From CAYQCE01 sp964415885 (GTDB taxonomy: Bacteria; Zixibacteria; MSB-5A5; JAABVY01; JAHJOQ01): DNA of 64,000 nt. Shown here piece by piece: positions 18,328 to 26,174 of this stretch. The notes beneath the pieces were generated by a model. It ran no database searches. It saw only the letters and a list, made by a program, of their open reading frames with translations, and had not been told where the DNA came from. The stretch's first letter is position 1; each line of letters starts with the position of its first letter. The position numbers were made by a program, and so were the translations under genes. The stretch is from contig CAYQCE010000002.1 of NCBI GenBank assembly GCA_964415885.1, positions 48,962-112,961 of the forward strand, read 5' to 3'.

Positions 18328-18600
18328 GCCGTCGGCATCACTGTTACGCAGTTCGTTTTTCGCGAGCTCACGCATTGTCTGTACGGCTCGTTCAATCTCC
18401 TGCATGTTCTCGACTTCCATGTACCAAAGCGGTGAGGCGTCGATATCGCATTCGCGATTGTGCCGCAACACCTCGCCGGCTATGCCGGGTGGTGTATAGC
18501 CGGATGCGAATATGGAGTAGAACACGGCAAGCAGAAAAAGACCGAGCAGGAACCTCGCCGCTCGGGCTCCGACTGTTATTCCTTTCCGGGTACCACGCAA
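18232..18600 (-). CDS. Hypothetical single-pass membrane protein
   Basis: 122 residues, starting at TTG 18600 with AGGAGG (18605-18610) 4 bp upstream; the ribosome site overlaps the stop codon of the YeiH-family gene, indicating translational coupling. One N-terminal transmembrane helix (ARFLLGLFLLAVFYSIFASGY) is followed by a short acidic domain (VENMQEIERAVQTMRELAKNEL) and a disordered polar tail rich in Ser, Asp, His and Glu. The tail is encoded antisense to the last 96 bp of the anti-sigma gene, so it may be a late extension. I do not recognise a family. Context suggests an accessory of the YeiH transporter. Confidence 0.6.
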   Translation of the reverse strand: MRGTRKGITVGARAARFLLGLFLLAVFYSIFASGYTPPGIAGEVLRHNRECDIDASPLWYMEVENMQEIERAVQTMRELAKNELRNSDADGSGEKQGATDTVSHSEQPIDRPHCEHGRESEQ

Positions 18601-18610
18601 GACCTGCCTC

Positions 18611-19939
18611 CTATATCGCGTTTGGGAAGAAAACTATGAACGCCAGGTAAGCAATGAGCAATGTCAGTATCAGATTAAATGACTGACCCATAGCATACAG
18701 CGACATCGGCTTGCCACCTTCCATCCGGCTGGCGAGATCGCGGAAGTTCGATTCCAGTCCGATAGCCACGAAAGCCAGGCAGAAGAACCAGCCGCGGAGG
18801 ACTTTCGTGATAGGGTTGATGAAACTGTCCTCGACAACATTGAAATCGCCGCCCCATGCAGGCAGAACAACAAACGAAAAGAGAATCGAAGCGGCCACAA
18901 ATCCGATTACGAACTTCGGGAAGCGGTACCAGATTTCGAGAGCATTCGGCTTGTGGTCTTCGCCCTCGCACTCAACTCGTGTAACCCAGTAGAGAGCGAT
19001 AACGAATGCGACGACTCCGATAAGCACATTCTGGATCATCTTCACTACTGCCGCAACTTGCCCCGCCTTCTCACCGAGCATCGACCCTGCAGCAACGACC
19101 GCACCGGTCGAATCAATCGTTCCGCCCATCCAGGCAGCGCCGAGGATGCTGTCCATACCGACCCAGCTTATAAAGAGCGGCATAAAGAACATCATCAAAA
19201 CAGTGAATATCAAGGTCATCCCAACCGTGAGTGTCAAGTCCTCTTTCTTTGCACAGCTTGCAGCCGCGGCGGCAATCGCCGCTGAGACGCCACACACCGA
19301 GGTCGCAGCCGCTATGATTATCACAAGCGACTTGTTCTTCATCTTGAGCCACCGCACGCCGATGTTGTACATGAAGATGATGACAACCGGCGTGACAATC
19401 CAGGCGACCATCAGTCCCGGGGCGCCCAGAGACAGAATCTTCTTGAATAGAATCTCGCAACCGAGGAGCACGAGCCCGATCTTGATGAACAGCTCGGTTT
19501 GTGCGCCCGCCTTCAGCCAGTTCGGCGTGCCGATCGTGTTTGAGATCAGCAGGCCAACCAGGAGCGCCCAGAGCGCATAGGACAGCCCCCAGTACTTGAC
19601 GTTGGTTTGATTTGCGACCCAGTAGGCAAGAGTCGCAAGAATGAACACAACGAGAAATCCGGCCATGTAGTTGCCGACCCTCTGGATGCCCATGAATTTG
19701 ATCGCGATTGCGGTCAGGATACAGAGCGCGACCATCAGAATCAGAAGATGTGGCAGTATGTTTCCGACAACTATGCCATCCCTGACAACCGTAAACGCTG
19801 CGATCGGATTGTCGGTCCACTTGCCAACCTTGGGTACCTTCGGGACAATTTGAAGCAGCGAGGCGAGAATGATCGCAAATCCGATCCATACGGCCCACCA
19901 GTCCTCGAGCTTCCAGAGTGAACTGATTCCCTGTTTCAT
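18611..19939 (-). CDS. YeiH/UPF0324-family membrane transporter, putative sulfur-oxyanion or organosulfonate exporter
   Basis: 442 residues with about ten or eleven transmembrane segments. Family hallmarks are GLVLLGCEILFKKIL, the SVCGVSAAIAAAAASCAKKEDLTL helix and the repeated GMDSILGAAWMGGTIDSTGAVVAAGSMLG stretch seen in YeiH/YadS (Cons_hypoth698) proteins. It is longer than the usual 330-350 residues because of an N-terminal extension with extra helices. Members are annotated as putative sulfate or sulfoacetate exporters (TauZ), but few are tested. The location 3 kb from the qmoC/sat/apr cluster makes a sulfur-oxyanion role attractive, but this is inference. It is followed with coupling by the small membrane protein at 18232. 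Confidence 0.82.
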   Translation of the reverse strand: MKQGISSLWKLEDWWAVWIGFAIILASLLQIVPKVPKVGKWTDNPIAAFTVVRDGIVVGNILPHLLILMVALCILTAIAIKFMGIQRVGNYMAGFLVVFILATLAYWVANQTNVKYWGLSYALWALLVGLLISNTIGTPNWLKAGAQTELFIKIGLVLLGCEILFKKILSLGAPGLMVAWIVTPVVIIFMYNIGVRWLKMKNKSLVIIIAAATSVCGVSAAIAAAAASCAKKEDLTLTVGMTLIFTVLMMFFMPLFISWVGMDSILGAAWMGGTIDSTGAVVAAGSMLGEKAGQVAAVVKMIQNVLIGVVAFVIALYWVTRVECEGEDHKPNALEIWYRFPKFVIGFVAASILFSFVVLPAWGGDFNVVEDSFINPITKVLRGWFFCLAFVAIGLESNFRDLASRMEGGKPMSLYAMGQSFNLILTLLIAYLAFIVFFPNAI

Positions 19940-20089
19940 ATCTACGTCTCTCCCATCATCCAGAAAAAAGGCATCCGTCGGAGAGTACCAGGCTTTCCGG
20001 ACCTTACCTCAAACCAAGCTATTGTTCGCACGGAGCTATTTCAACCAAAATCCTCGAAAGCTCATGCTGTCGATTCGCGGGCACACTGC

Positions 20090-20118
20090 TTGACTTTTCT
20101 GCGACAAGCTCATTTATT
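20090..20118 (+). promoter_or_regulatory. Possible promoter of the methyltransferase gene
   Basis: TTGACT (20090-20095), 17-bp spacer, TTTATT (20113-20118). Initiation would fall within 1-3 nt of the ATG at 20127, which has no Shine-Dalgarno sequence, so a nearly leaderless transcript is possible. Confidence 0.35.
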
Positions 20119-20126
20119 CCGATTCT

Positions 20127-20780
20127 ATGCAAAGAACGCTCTCACAGAAAGTCAAGGACCTCGTCTTCTTCCCCCTCCGGGCGTTCACTCTGTTCCATGA
20201 CGATAAGTGGGGGCTATCCTCTCTTCTCACGGAACGACTCGACTATGTATCTCGAGAAGTAGAGGGCTACTGTCTCGATGTCGGCTGCGGGCGTCACAAT
20301 CTCCTTGTAACGAAGTACTTAAACGGTAATGGCAAGGGCATTGACGTATACAGGTACGAAGGTCTGACGGATGAGAACATCGTGGAGGACATGACGAAGT
20401 TCCCCTTCGATGATGAGTCCTTCGACTCAGTGACGTTTATAGCCTGCCTCAACCATGTCCCCGAACCGCAGCGGGACACCGAGCTTGCCGAGGCCTTCAG
20501 AGTCCTCCGGCCGGGCGGCAACATCATCATAACGATGGGAAATCCGCTCGCGGAGCTTATCGTGCACAAGGTGGTATTCGTCTATGACAAGTTTCTCGGG
20601 ACAGACTACGATGTTGACACCGAGCGTGGAATGGAGGAAGACGAGGAGTATTATCTTCTCGATTCGGAAATCCGTTCCCGACTCAAGAAAGCCGGGTTTC
20701 GCGACATGCGGAAAAAATACTTCATAACGCAGTGGTTTCTGAACCACATGATAATAGGCCTAAAACCGCAGAAGCAGTGA
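20127..20780 (+). CDS. Class I SAM-dependent methyltransferase
   Basis: 217 residues. The Rossmann-type SAM site is LDVGCGRHN (motif I), followed by an acidic residue ending strand 2 (GKGIDVYRYEG), then PFDDESFDSVTFIACLNHVPEP (motifs II/III) and LRPGGNIIIT (post-motif), all in family order (Methyltransf_11 type). The substrate is not predictable; small molecules, quinones or lipids are common. The tail LKKAGFRDMRKKYFITQWFLNH is typical of the C-terminal cap. Its stop codon directly abuts that of the convergent GT39 gene (20780/20781). The gene is divergent from the YeiH transporter. Confidence 0.85.
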   Translation: MQRTLSQKVKDLVFFPLRAFTLFHDDKWGLSSLLTERLDYVSREVEGYCLDVGCGRHNLLVTKYLNGNGKGIDVYRYEGLTDENIVEDMTKFPFDDESFDSVTFIACLNHVPEPQRDTELAEAFRVLRPGGNIIITMGNPLAELIVHKVVFVYDKFLGTDYDVDTERGMEEDEEYYLLDSEIRSRLKKAGFRDMRKKYFITQWFLNHMIIGLKPQKQ

Positions 20781-22922
20781 CTACTTCAAATTCCTCAGAT
20801 CAGTAACGATCTTCTCGAGATCGCTATTGTTGGGCATCCGCTCGTACGCGTGCTCGAGATATACGAGCGCGGAGTCGAGAAAAGACTCGTTCTGTACCGC
20901 AAGATTGAAATATGCCACGCCTACAGCATACGAAAGCGCGGGGCTTTCGTAGCTGAGCTCAAACGCCTTCCTGAAATGATCGAGCGACTTTACTGCATCT
21001 ACCTCCGAAAGCTGCATCGCGAGTGCGGCATGAGCGGAGTAACTTCCGGTGTTCTTTTCCACAAACGACTGCATGTAGTAAGCCGCCGAATCCGTGTCGC
21101 CGTTTGCCTCCCACAGCCTGGACACCTCGAAATCAGTGAGAGAGTATGCGCCGGCTTGCGGACTCGGGCTCGACATCGAAACTAGAAAGAGCTTCACGGG
21201 ATAACCACGAATGACATAACGGTTCAACTGAAGCGCGCGACCCATCAAATCCGGGTATTCCTGCCGCGCGATCTTTTCGTTACTCGGATCAACAGCCAGA
21301 TGAGTTACCGGGAATTCCTCGAAAAACCCGGGATCAGTCGTAGTACCGAAATGATGATGAATCGAACGGAGGCCGTTCTCTCGAGTCAGGGCGGTGCCAT
21401 ACGAACCGGAGACGACGGCGTTCTCCCCAACGATGGCGCCGAGATCATGATCCGCTGCCATAAGTGTATACCGGCGTTCAGACATCCAGCCGGCGAAATC
21501 CGCAATGTGTATCACGGAATAGACCACGATCAAGACTGCGACGAGAATCTGAGCGAATGGCTTAAGTGCCTCAGCGGCTTTTCTGCCGAAATATGCAAGC
21601 AGCCAGATTCCTGCACCGGGCGCGATGAACAACAGTGAGTAGAGAAAGATCGATTGATAGAGTTCGAGCGGCGTCTCAGACGTTCCCATCACAAGAAACA
21701 GACTACTGAACAACGGAATGAGGAGGATGCCGGTCAGGCCGCTGGTGAGCGCAATCCGAACAGCCAGGCCGCCCTTCGATTCCTTCAGTGGCTTTGACTT
21801 CTTCTCGATCCTGTTTACGAACGCCGCCTCAAGAAACAGCGCCGCAAGACCAACCATCGGTAACAATAGAGTCGCCTGATACCGGAGTGGACGGTAGTTG
21901 AATGGAAAGAGCGCTGCAAATGCGAAGAAGCACCAGAAGAACATCAGGGCCCACGCATCCATTCTCATCGGCTTTCGGCCGTAGAGCCTGCGGATAATCA
22001 GCGTGATCGCACCGGCGGAGCCGAGAAACGCGAGGGTAGTCACAATCGGCAGCTTCTCGATGTACCTTCTCTCCCACAGCAGGCTCTGCGCCTGGAAGAG
22101 GAAATCTCTCGGAGATTCGAGCGCCTTGGGTGAACCATAGAGGCCTGTTCCCTGCTCCTTGTAGTACCATGATACGACTTCCGACGACGGCAGGTAGACA
22201 TACACAAGCCATGCTACCGCGGAGAGAACAAATCCGCCCCAGAAGAATGCAGCGGTCTTCAGAACAGGTGCGCGTTCCTTCGAGCGTACGAGCATGAATA
22301 CCCACATCGCGGCAAAAATACCGATCGAAAACAACCCGGTAAGCTTGCCGAAAAACCCTGCGGATGCCGCGCAGAAGCCGGCAAGCAGGTAGTAGATCGA
22401 TCGTTTCGGACCAAGTGAAAAGAAGAAAACTGAGGCACACAGCCAGAGATTGAGCGCAGACTCAACGAATGGTATCCTCGCGAATACGATCATCGTAAAA
22501 TTGACCATCGCGAGGAATGCTGCGAGAAGTGCACCAAAGCGGCTGCCGAAGTTCTTAAGCGCCAACGCGAGAAAGAGAGTGGCGAGAAGATACATAAGAA
22601 CCGGCACAAAATTCCCCTCTCCCCGCCCAGTCCCGAGGATCGCATATACCCCGAGTGCGAATACGGTCTCTATCGACTTTTCCCATACTACCCATCGAGG
22701 ATCGCCGAACGGGTTCGTATCGCCAAACTCGATCAGGTTTCGGGCAAACATTGTATAGGCGAATGGATCCGTATTGACATCCTGCGAGGCGGTGAAACCG
22801 ACAGGTGGATCAGCCGAAATGTGGTAGACACGGAAGAACAGGCCGAGGAGAAGAATCAGTGCGAGCGATATTGCGAAATTCCGCCCCTCTGCGATTACCG
22901 ATACCGAATTCAATAGCCGCAT
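20781..22922 (-). CDS. GT39-type membrane glycosyltransferase with C-terminal TPR tail
   Basis: 713 residues. The first 480 residues contain about a dozen transmembrane helices with the PMT_2/ArnT pattern: an acidic first luminal loop (DVNTDPFAYTMFARNLIEFGD) and the FARIPFVESALNLWL region. Such enzymes use polyprenyl-phosphate sugars to glycosylate lipids or proteins on the periplasmic face. A periplasmic domain follows (about 490-590), and the last 110 residues form TPR-like helices (YSAHAALAMQLSEVDAVKSL, AVGVAYFNLAVQ, ALVYLEHAYERMPNN). The acceptor is unknown. It lies upstream of qmoC on the same strand order but is separated by the terminator at 23021-23059. Confidence 0.82.
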   Translation of the reverse strand: MRLLNSVSVIAEGRNFAISLALILLLGLFFRVYHISADPPVGFTASQDVNTDPFAYTMFARNLIEFGDTNPFGDPRWVVWEKSIETVFALGVYAILGTGRGEGNFVPVLMYLLATLFLALALKNFGSRFGALLAAFLAMVNFTMIVFARIPFVESALNLWLCASVFFFSLGPKRSIYYLLAGFCAASAGFFGKLTGLFSIGIFAAMWVFMLVRSKERAPVLKTAAFFWGGFVLSAVAWLVYVYLPSSEVVSWYYKEQGTGLYGSPKALESPRDFLFQAQSLLWERRYIEKLPIVTTLAFLGSAGAITLIIRRLYGRKPMRMDAWALMFFWCFFAFAALFPFNYRPLRYQATLLLPMVGLAALFLEAAFVNRIEKKSKPLKESKGGLAVRIALTSGLTGILLIPLFSSLFLVMGTSETPLELYQSIFLYSLLFIAPGAGIWLLAYFGRKAAEALKPFAQILVAVLIVVYSVIHIADFAGWMSERRYTLMAADHDLGAIVGENAVVSGSYGTALTRENGLRSIHHHFGTTTDPGFFEEFPVTHLAVDPSNEKIARQEYPDLMGRALQLNRYVIRGYPVKLFLVSMSSPSPQAGAYSLTDFEVSRLWEANGDTDSAAYYMQSFVEKNTGSYSAHAALAMQLSEVDAVKSLDHFRKAFELSYESPALSYAVGVAYFNLAVQNESFLDSALVYLEHAYERMPNNSDLEKIVTDLRNLK

Positions 22923-23020
22923 CTGCGAAGCCCTCTTGCTTGACGGTCATTGTGAATCGATATGATAGCAAATGATACTCTGGAGCGCCACTTCAAATCT
23001 TGCGCTCGCAACGCTGGAGC

Positions 23021-23059
23021 AAAAAAGAAATGCCGCATTGGGGGAAGTGAATGCGGCAT
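23021..23059 (-). terminator. Rho-independent terminator of qmoC
   Basis: On the minus strand AATGCCGCAT (23050-23059) pairs with ATGCGGCATT (23030-23039), a perfect 10-bp stem with a 10-nt loop, followed by TTCTTTTTT. It lies 35 bp past the qmoC stop, so qmoC is a single-gene transcript. Confidence 0.85.
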
Positions 23060-23093
23060 TCTGCTGATTCAATCTATACCAGATAGAACAGTT

Positions 23094-24275
23094 CTAACGT
23101 CTCAATCTCTCCAGACGTCCTGTCTGCTTGGCCCGGATCAAGGCCAGCGTCCTGTAGATCATGTGAGCGAACTTCGAGTACGGCATATACCACAACAGGA
23201 AATACACAAGTACCAGATGGATGAAGTAGCTGAAATACGCGAACCATGCAATATCAGCGGTTCGTATCAGCCAGGACATCATCCCGGTCAATCCGGTCAG
23301 GAACAGTATCCAGAGGAAGAGATTGTCGGCATATCCGCTCGCACCCACTTGCTCCGGATCGTCATATCTGCGGACTATCAGCCATATCGACCCAACGAGG
23401 ATCAGTATACCGGAAACTGCGCCGAGAATCTTGACCGGATGCCAGAGGTCTATCGGGACATGGAAAAAGGAGTCCATCGACTCAATACCGAGCAGGTGCA
23501 TATAATGCGGCAGGAAAACGAGAAGCAGGACGAGTCCGGTCGTTATCATAGCGCCCACAAATCCTGACAGGACAATTATGTGCGCCCAACTGCGAGACTT
23601 GTTCTCTTCGCAATCGAAAAACCTTCGGTGGCTCACAATCTCCTCAATCGTCTCCTTTGCCGCTTCCATGAACGACATCTGCGTCTCATCTCCCGTGGTT
23701 CGCTTCAACGTCTTCCAGAAGCGCGTGAACCCTATTGCCGCAAAGATGAAGATCAGGATGTTGCCTGCCACGAAGAAAGCATCTACGGTGCTGTGCGGCA
23801 TGAAGATATTGAAATCGATCGGCTGGCCGGCCTGCATAAACAAGAAGCTGCCGTCCGCTGCCCGCGGAGCCGACCAGAAGATCAGTCCGGCTATAATGAG
23901 GGCCGGCACGAGAAGCAGAGCTGGAAGAGCCTTTGGATCGATCAACGCCTTACCCATGAATGAGGGAAACGCGAAATTTTTGTAAACATGCGCCCGAACC
24001 GCGGCGAGAACATCTCCGGGCCGAGCTCCTCTCGGACAATGTACACTGCAATCATTACACTGGTAGCACAACCAGACATCCGGACTCGCGACGAGCTCAT
24101 CTATCCTCCCCCACTGAGCGAGAATCATCTCCTTGCGCGGGAACGGCTTGTGGTCTGGCGTCAAATTGCATACCGTCGAGCAGGTCGCACACTGAAAGCA
24201 ACTCTTCAGGTCGCCTCCACCCGCGGCCTTCAGTTCGCGCACAACCCTGAGATCGGGCTCAACAAGCTGCGGCAT
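23094..24275 (-). CDS. qmoC: QmoC-like quinone-interacting oxidoreductase subunit (HdrC/HdrE fusion)
   Basis: 393 residues from ATG 24275, chosen over the longer frame because GGGAG precedes it and the homologous region begins at MPQLVEP. Two [4Fe-4S] motifs lie in the soluble HdrC-like part: Cys26, 29, 32, 36 (CFQCATCSTVC) and Cys70, 73, 76, 80 (CYQCNDCSVHC). From about 110 on come six transmembrane helices of the cytochrome b type with candidate haem-ligand His in WAHIIVLSGFV, YFIHLVLVYFL and KFAHMIYR. In QmoABC this subunit exchanges electrons with menaquinone and passes them toward AprBA. It is transcribed divergently from sat-aprBA. No qmoA or qmoB is adjacent, so the partners must be elsewhere, or an Hdr-like relative is meant. 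Confidence 0.82.
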   Translation of the reverse strand: MPQLVEPDLRVVRELKAAGGGDLKSCFQCATCSTVCNLTPDHKPFPRKEMILAQWGRIDELVASPDVWLCYQCNDCSVHCPRGARPGDVLAAVRAHVYKNFAFPSFMGKALIDPKALPALLLVPALIIAGLIFWSAPRAADGSFLFMQAGQPIDFNIFMPHSTVDAFFVAGNILIFIFAAIGFTRFWKTLKRTTGDETQMSFMEAAKETIEEIVSHRRFFDCEENKSRSWAHIIVLSGFVGAMITTGLVLLLVFLPHYMHLLGIESMDSFFHVPIDLWHPVKILGAVSGILILVGSIWLIVRRYDDPEQVGASGYADNLFLWILFLTGLTGMMSWLIRTADIAWFAYFSYFIHLVLVYFLLWYMPYSKFAHMIYRTLALIRAKQTGRLERLRR

Positions 24276-24344
24276 ACTCTCACTCCCTATCAAAAACGTC
24301 CAGCCTTCATTCCAAGCGGCCCGGAAGGGCCACAACGTCGACCC

Positions 24345-24373
24345 AAAATAGGCCCGCATCCATACCGTGTCAA
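24345..24373 (-). promoter_or_regulatory. Promoter of qmoC
   Basis: Minus-strand TTGACA (24368-24373), 17-bp spacer, TATTTT (24345-24350). Initiation is expected near 24338, leaving a leader of about 63 nt. The -35 box is a full consensus match. Confidence 0.65.
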
Positions 24374-24378
24374 GCCTT

Positions 24379-24396
24379 TTGCGACTATTTTCACAA
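24379..24396 (-). promoter_or_regulatory. CRP/FNR-type (HcpR-like) operator upstream of qmoC
   Basis: Minus strand TTGTGA-N6-TCGCAA, one mismatch from the perfect palindrome TTGTGA-N6-TCACAA, ends 5 bp upstream of the qmoC -35 box. This is a position from which a CRP/FNR-family activator could act. HcpR of sulfate reducers is known to bind this palindrome; assignment to HcpR is inference. The 11-mer CTTTGTGAAAA is shared with both sites upstream of sat. Confidence 0.55.
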
Positions 24397-24680
24397 AGTC
24401 TGGGCCTTCTTAAGATGTACGATAGATCACTATCATTCGGTTTGCGCAAACTGGATATCAATCTCCCGAAGCCGACGCGCAATTCTACGTCGACGTCAAG
24501 AGTTAGGCATTCCGAACATTTTCTGGAAATGCCTCATTCTTAGAAATGAAGTAACATAGACAGTGTTTATACATTATCATTCTCTGTCTTGTTTTCGTAA
24601 GTTGCTTCAGGATTGCGTTTTTTCGGAATTGGGGAGATCGAGAAAATCTGCCAAAATCGCCAAAAAAACTTGGAAATCCC

Positions 24681-24709
24681 TTGACAGGCTTTGTGAAAAA
24701 AATTACATT
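24681..24709 (+). promoter_or_regulatory. Promoter of sat-aprB-aprA
   Basis: TTGACA (24681-24686), 17-bp spacer, TACATT (24704-24709). Initiation is expected near 24716, giving a leader of about 155 nt before the sat ATG. The spacer is filled by the CRP/FNR-like site, so a bound regulator would block the promoter. Confidence 0.55.
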
Positions 24710-24716
24710 CTTTACC
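24689..24716 (+). promoter_or_regulatory. First copy of the 28-bp operator-like repeat upstream of sat
   Basis: This 28-bp block matches 24791-24818 with a single substitution while the flanks differ. Its core TGTGA-N6-TTACA (24692-24707) is a CRP/FNR-type palindrome with one mismatch. It sits between the -35 and -10 boxes of the sat promoter. Confidence 0.55.
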
Positions 24717-24790
24717 CTGAATGGCCGGTTGAGGAATCACGCACAGAAAGGCCGAAAACGTACTTCAAGACTCGTTCCAATATGCACCAA

Positions 24791-24818
24791 CTTTGTGAAA
24801 AAAGTTACATTCTTTACC
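24791..24818 (+). promoter_or_regulatory. Second copy of the 28-bp operator-like repeat upstream of sat
   Basis: It is 27/28 identical to the copy 102 bp upstream; the core TGTGA-N6-TTACA lies at 24794-24809. It lies downstream of the predicted start site and 55 bp before the sat ATG. It may allow looping or roadblock repression, or belong to a second, weaker promoter. No good -35 box accompanies it. Confidence 0.5.
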
Positions 24819-24873
24819 ATAGATTTGATGAAGCAAAACGTAAATACTTCGGAAAGCAAGAAAAGGACTTGTA

Positions 24874-26106
24874 ATGTCAAATCTGATCAATCCTCACGGC
24901 GCAGAAGAGCTGACGATCACTCTTCTCGAAGGTGACGCCAAATTCGAGGAGCTCAAGAAGGCCGAGACCCTTCCGAAGATCGAGTTGACAACCCGCGAGG
25001 TTGGCGACCTGATCATGATCGGTATCGGCGGCTTCACTCCTCTCGATGGCTTCATGGGTCACGACGATTGGAAGAGCGTTTGCAGTGACATGAAGCTGTC
25101 GAACGGCACTTTCTGGCCCATTCCGATAACTCTGTCGCACGAAAAGAAGCTCGATCCTGGCACCGAGATATGTCTGGTATCGGGAGAGACGAAGGAGATT
25201 ATGGGTACGATGAAGGTAACCGAATCGTACCATATGACGAACGAAGAGAAGGAATTCGAGTGCAAGCATGTCTTTAAGACCACAGATGACGATCACCCGG
25301 GCGTCAAGATGGTCCAGGCCCAGAAGGACTACAACATTGCGGGAACAGTGAAAGTCCTTTCTGAGAGCTATTTTCCGGAGGAGTTCAAGGGCCTTTATCA
25401 GCGTCCTTCGGAAAGCCGCAAGATTTTCGAGGAGAAGGGCTGGAACACGATCGCTGCGCTGCAGCTTCGTAATCCTATGCACCGCTCCCACGAGTATCTG
25501 GCAAAGATAGCTTCCGAGGTTTCCGATGGCATCTACATCCATCAGCTCGTCGGAAAGCTCAAACCGGGTGACATTCCGGCAGACGTGCGCGTCAAGTGTA
25601 TCAACACTCTCGTGGAAAACTACTTCGTGAAGGAACGCGTGGTGAGCGGCGGCTATCCGCTCGATATGCGCTACGCCGGTCCTCGCGAGGGTCTCCTCCA
25701 CGCGCTGTTCCGCCAGAATTTCGGTTGCACTCACATGATCATCGGCCGTGACCACGCCGGTGTCGGTGACTACTATGGTCCGTTCGATGCGCAGCAGATA
25801 TTCCACGAGTTGTGGGAAGGCGCTCTCGAGTGCAAGATGCTTCCGATCGACTGGACATTCTACTGCTACAAGTGCGAGGGTATGGCCTCGATGAAGACCT
25901 GCCCGCATGGCAGAGAAGACAGGCTCTTCCTCTCCGGCACAGCCCTCAGGAAGGCGCTGTCGGAAGGCGGAGATGTTCCGAAGGAATTCTCGCGTGCGGA
26001 GGTCCTCTCGATTCTTCGCGAATACTATGCAGGACTCAAAGACGACGAGAGAGTGGAAGTCAAGCTTCACGGTCACGCGACCGGTGATGCAGAGAAGAAG
26101 AAGTAA
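24874..26106 (+). CDS. sat: Sulfate adenylyltransferase (ATP sulfurylase, dissimilatory type)
   Basis: 410 residues, normal for the homo-oligomeric Sat of sulfate reducers and sulfur oxidisers. It makes APS and pyrophosphate from ATP and sulfate, or the reverse. Active-site motifs are QLRNPMHRSHEYL (197-209; Arg199, Asn200, His203, His206) and GRDHAGVGDYYGPFDA (291-306). The zinc-binding cluster CYKC (331-334) with Cys343 and His345 (TCPHG) marks the dissimilatory branch. AAGGA lies 8 nt before the ATG. It leads the sat-aprB-aprA unit (68 and 22 bp gaps), read from the promoter at 24681. Codon use is strongly biased, as in highly expressed genes. Confidence 0.96.
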   Translation: MSNLINPHGAEELTITLLEGDAKFEELKKAETLPKIELTTREVGDLIMIGIGGFTPLDGFMGHDDWKSVCSDMKLSNGTFWPIPITLSHEKKLDPGTEICLVSGETKEIMGTMKVTESYHMTNEEKEFECKHVFKTTDDDHPGVKMVQAQKDYNIAGTVKVLSESYFPEEFKGLYQRPSESRKIFEEKGWNTIAALQLRNPMHRSHEYLAKIASEVSDGIYIHQLVGKLKPGDIPADVRVKCINTLVENYFVKERVVSGGYPLDMRYAGPREGLLHALFRQNFGCTHMIIGRDHAGVGDYYGPFDAQQIFHELWEGALECKMLPIDWTFYCYKCEGMASMKTCPHGREDRLFLSGTALRKALSEGGDVPKEFSRAEVLSILREYYAGLKDDERVEVKLHGHATGDAEKKK

Positions 26107-26174
26107 TAAAAAGAGAAGTGACAATTGTTGCGGACGCGATGTCCGCGGGCAAGTCATGCAAGGAGGAATCATAG

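Noticed and set aside
24563..24874. Plus-strand frame of 103 codons upstream of sat
   Set aside because: It has no ribosome site, overlaps the sat promoter and operators, and its internal peptide repeat (LCEKxYILY) is only the translation of the 28-bp DNA repeat.
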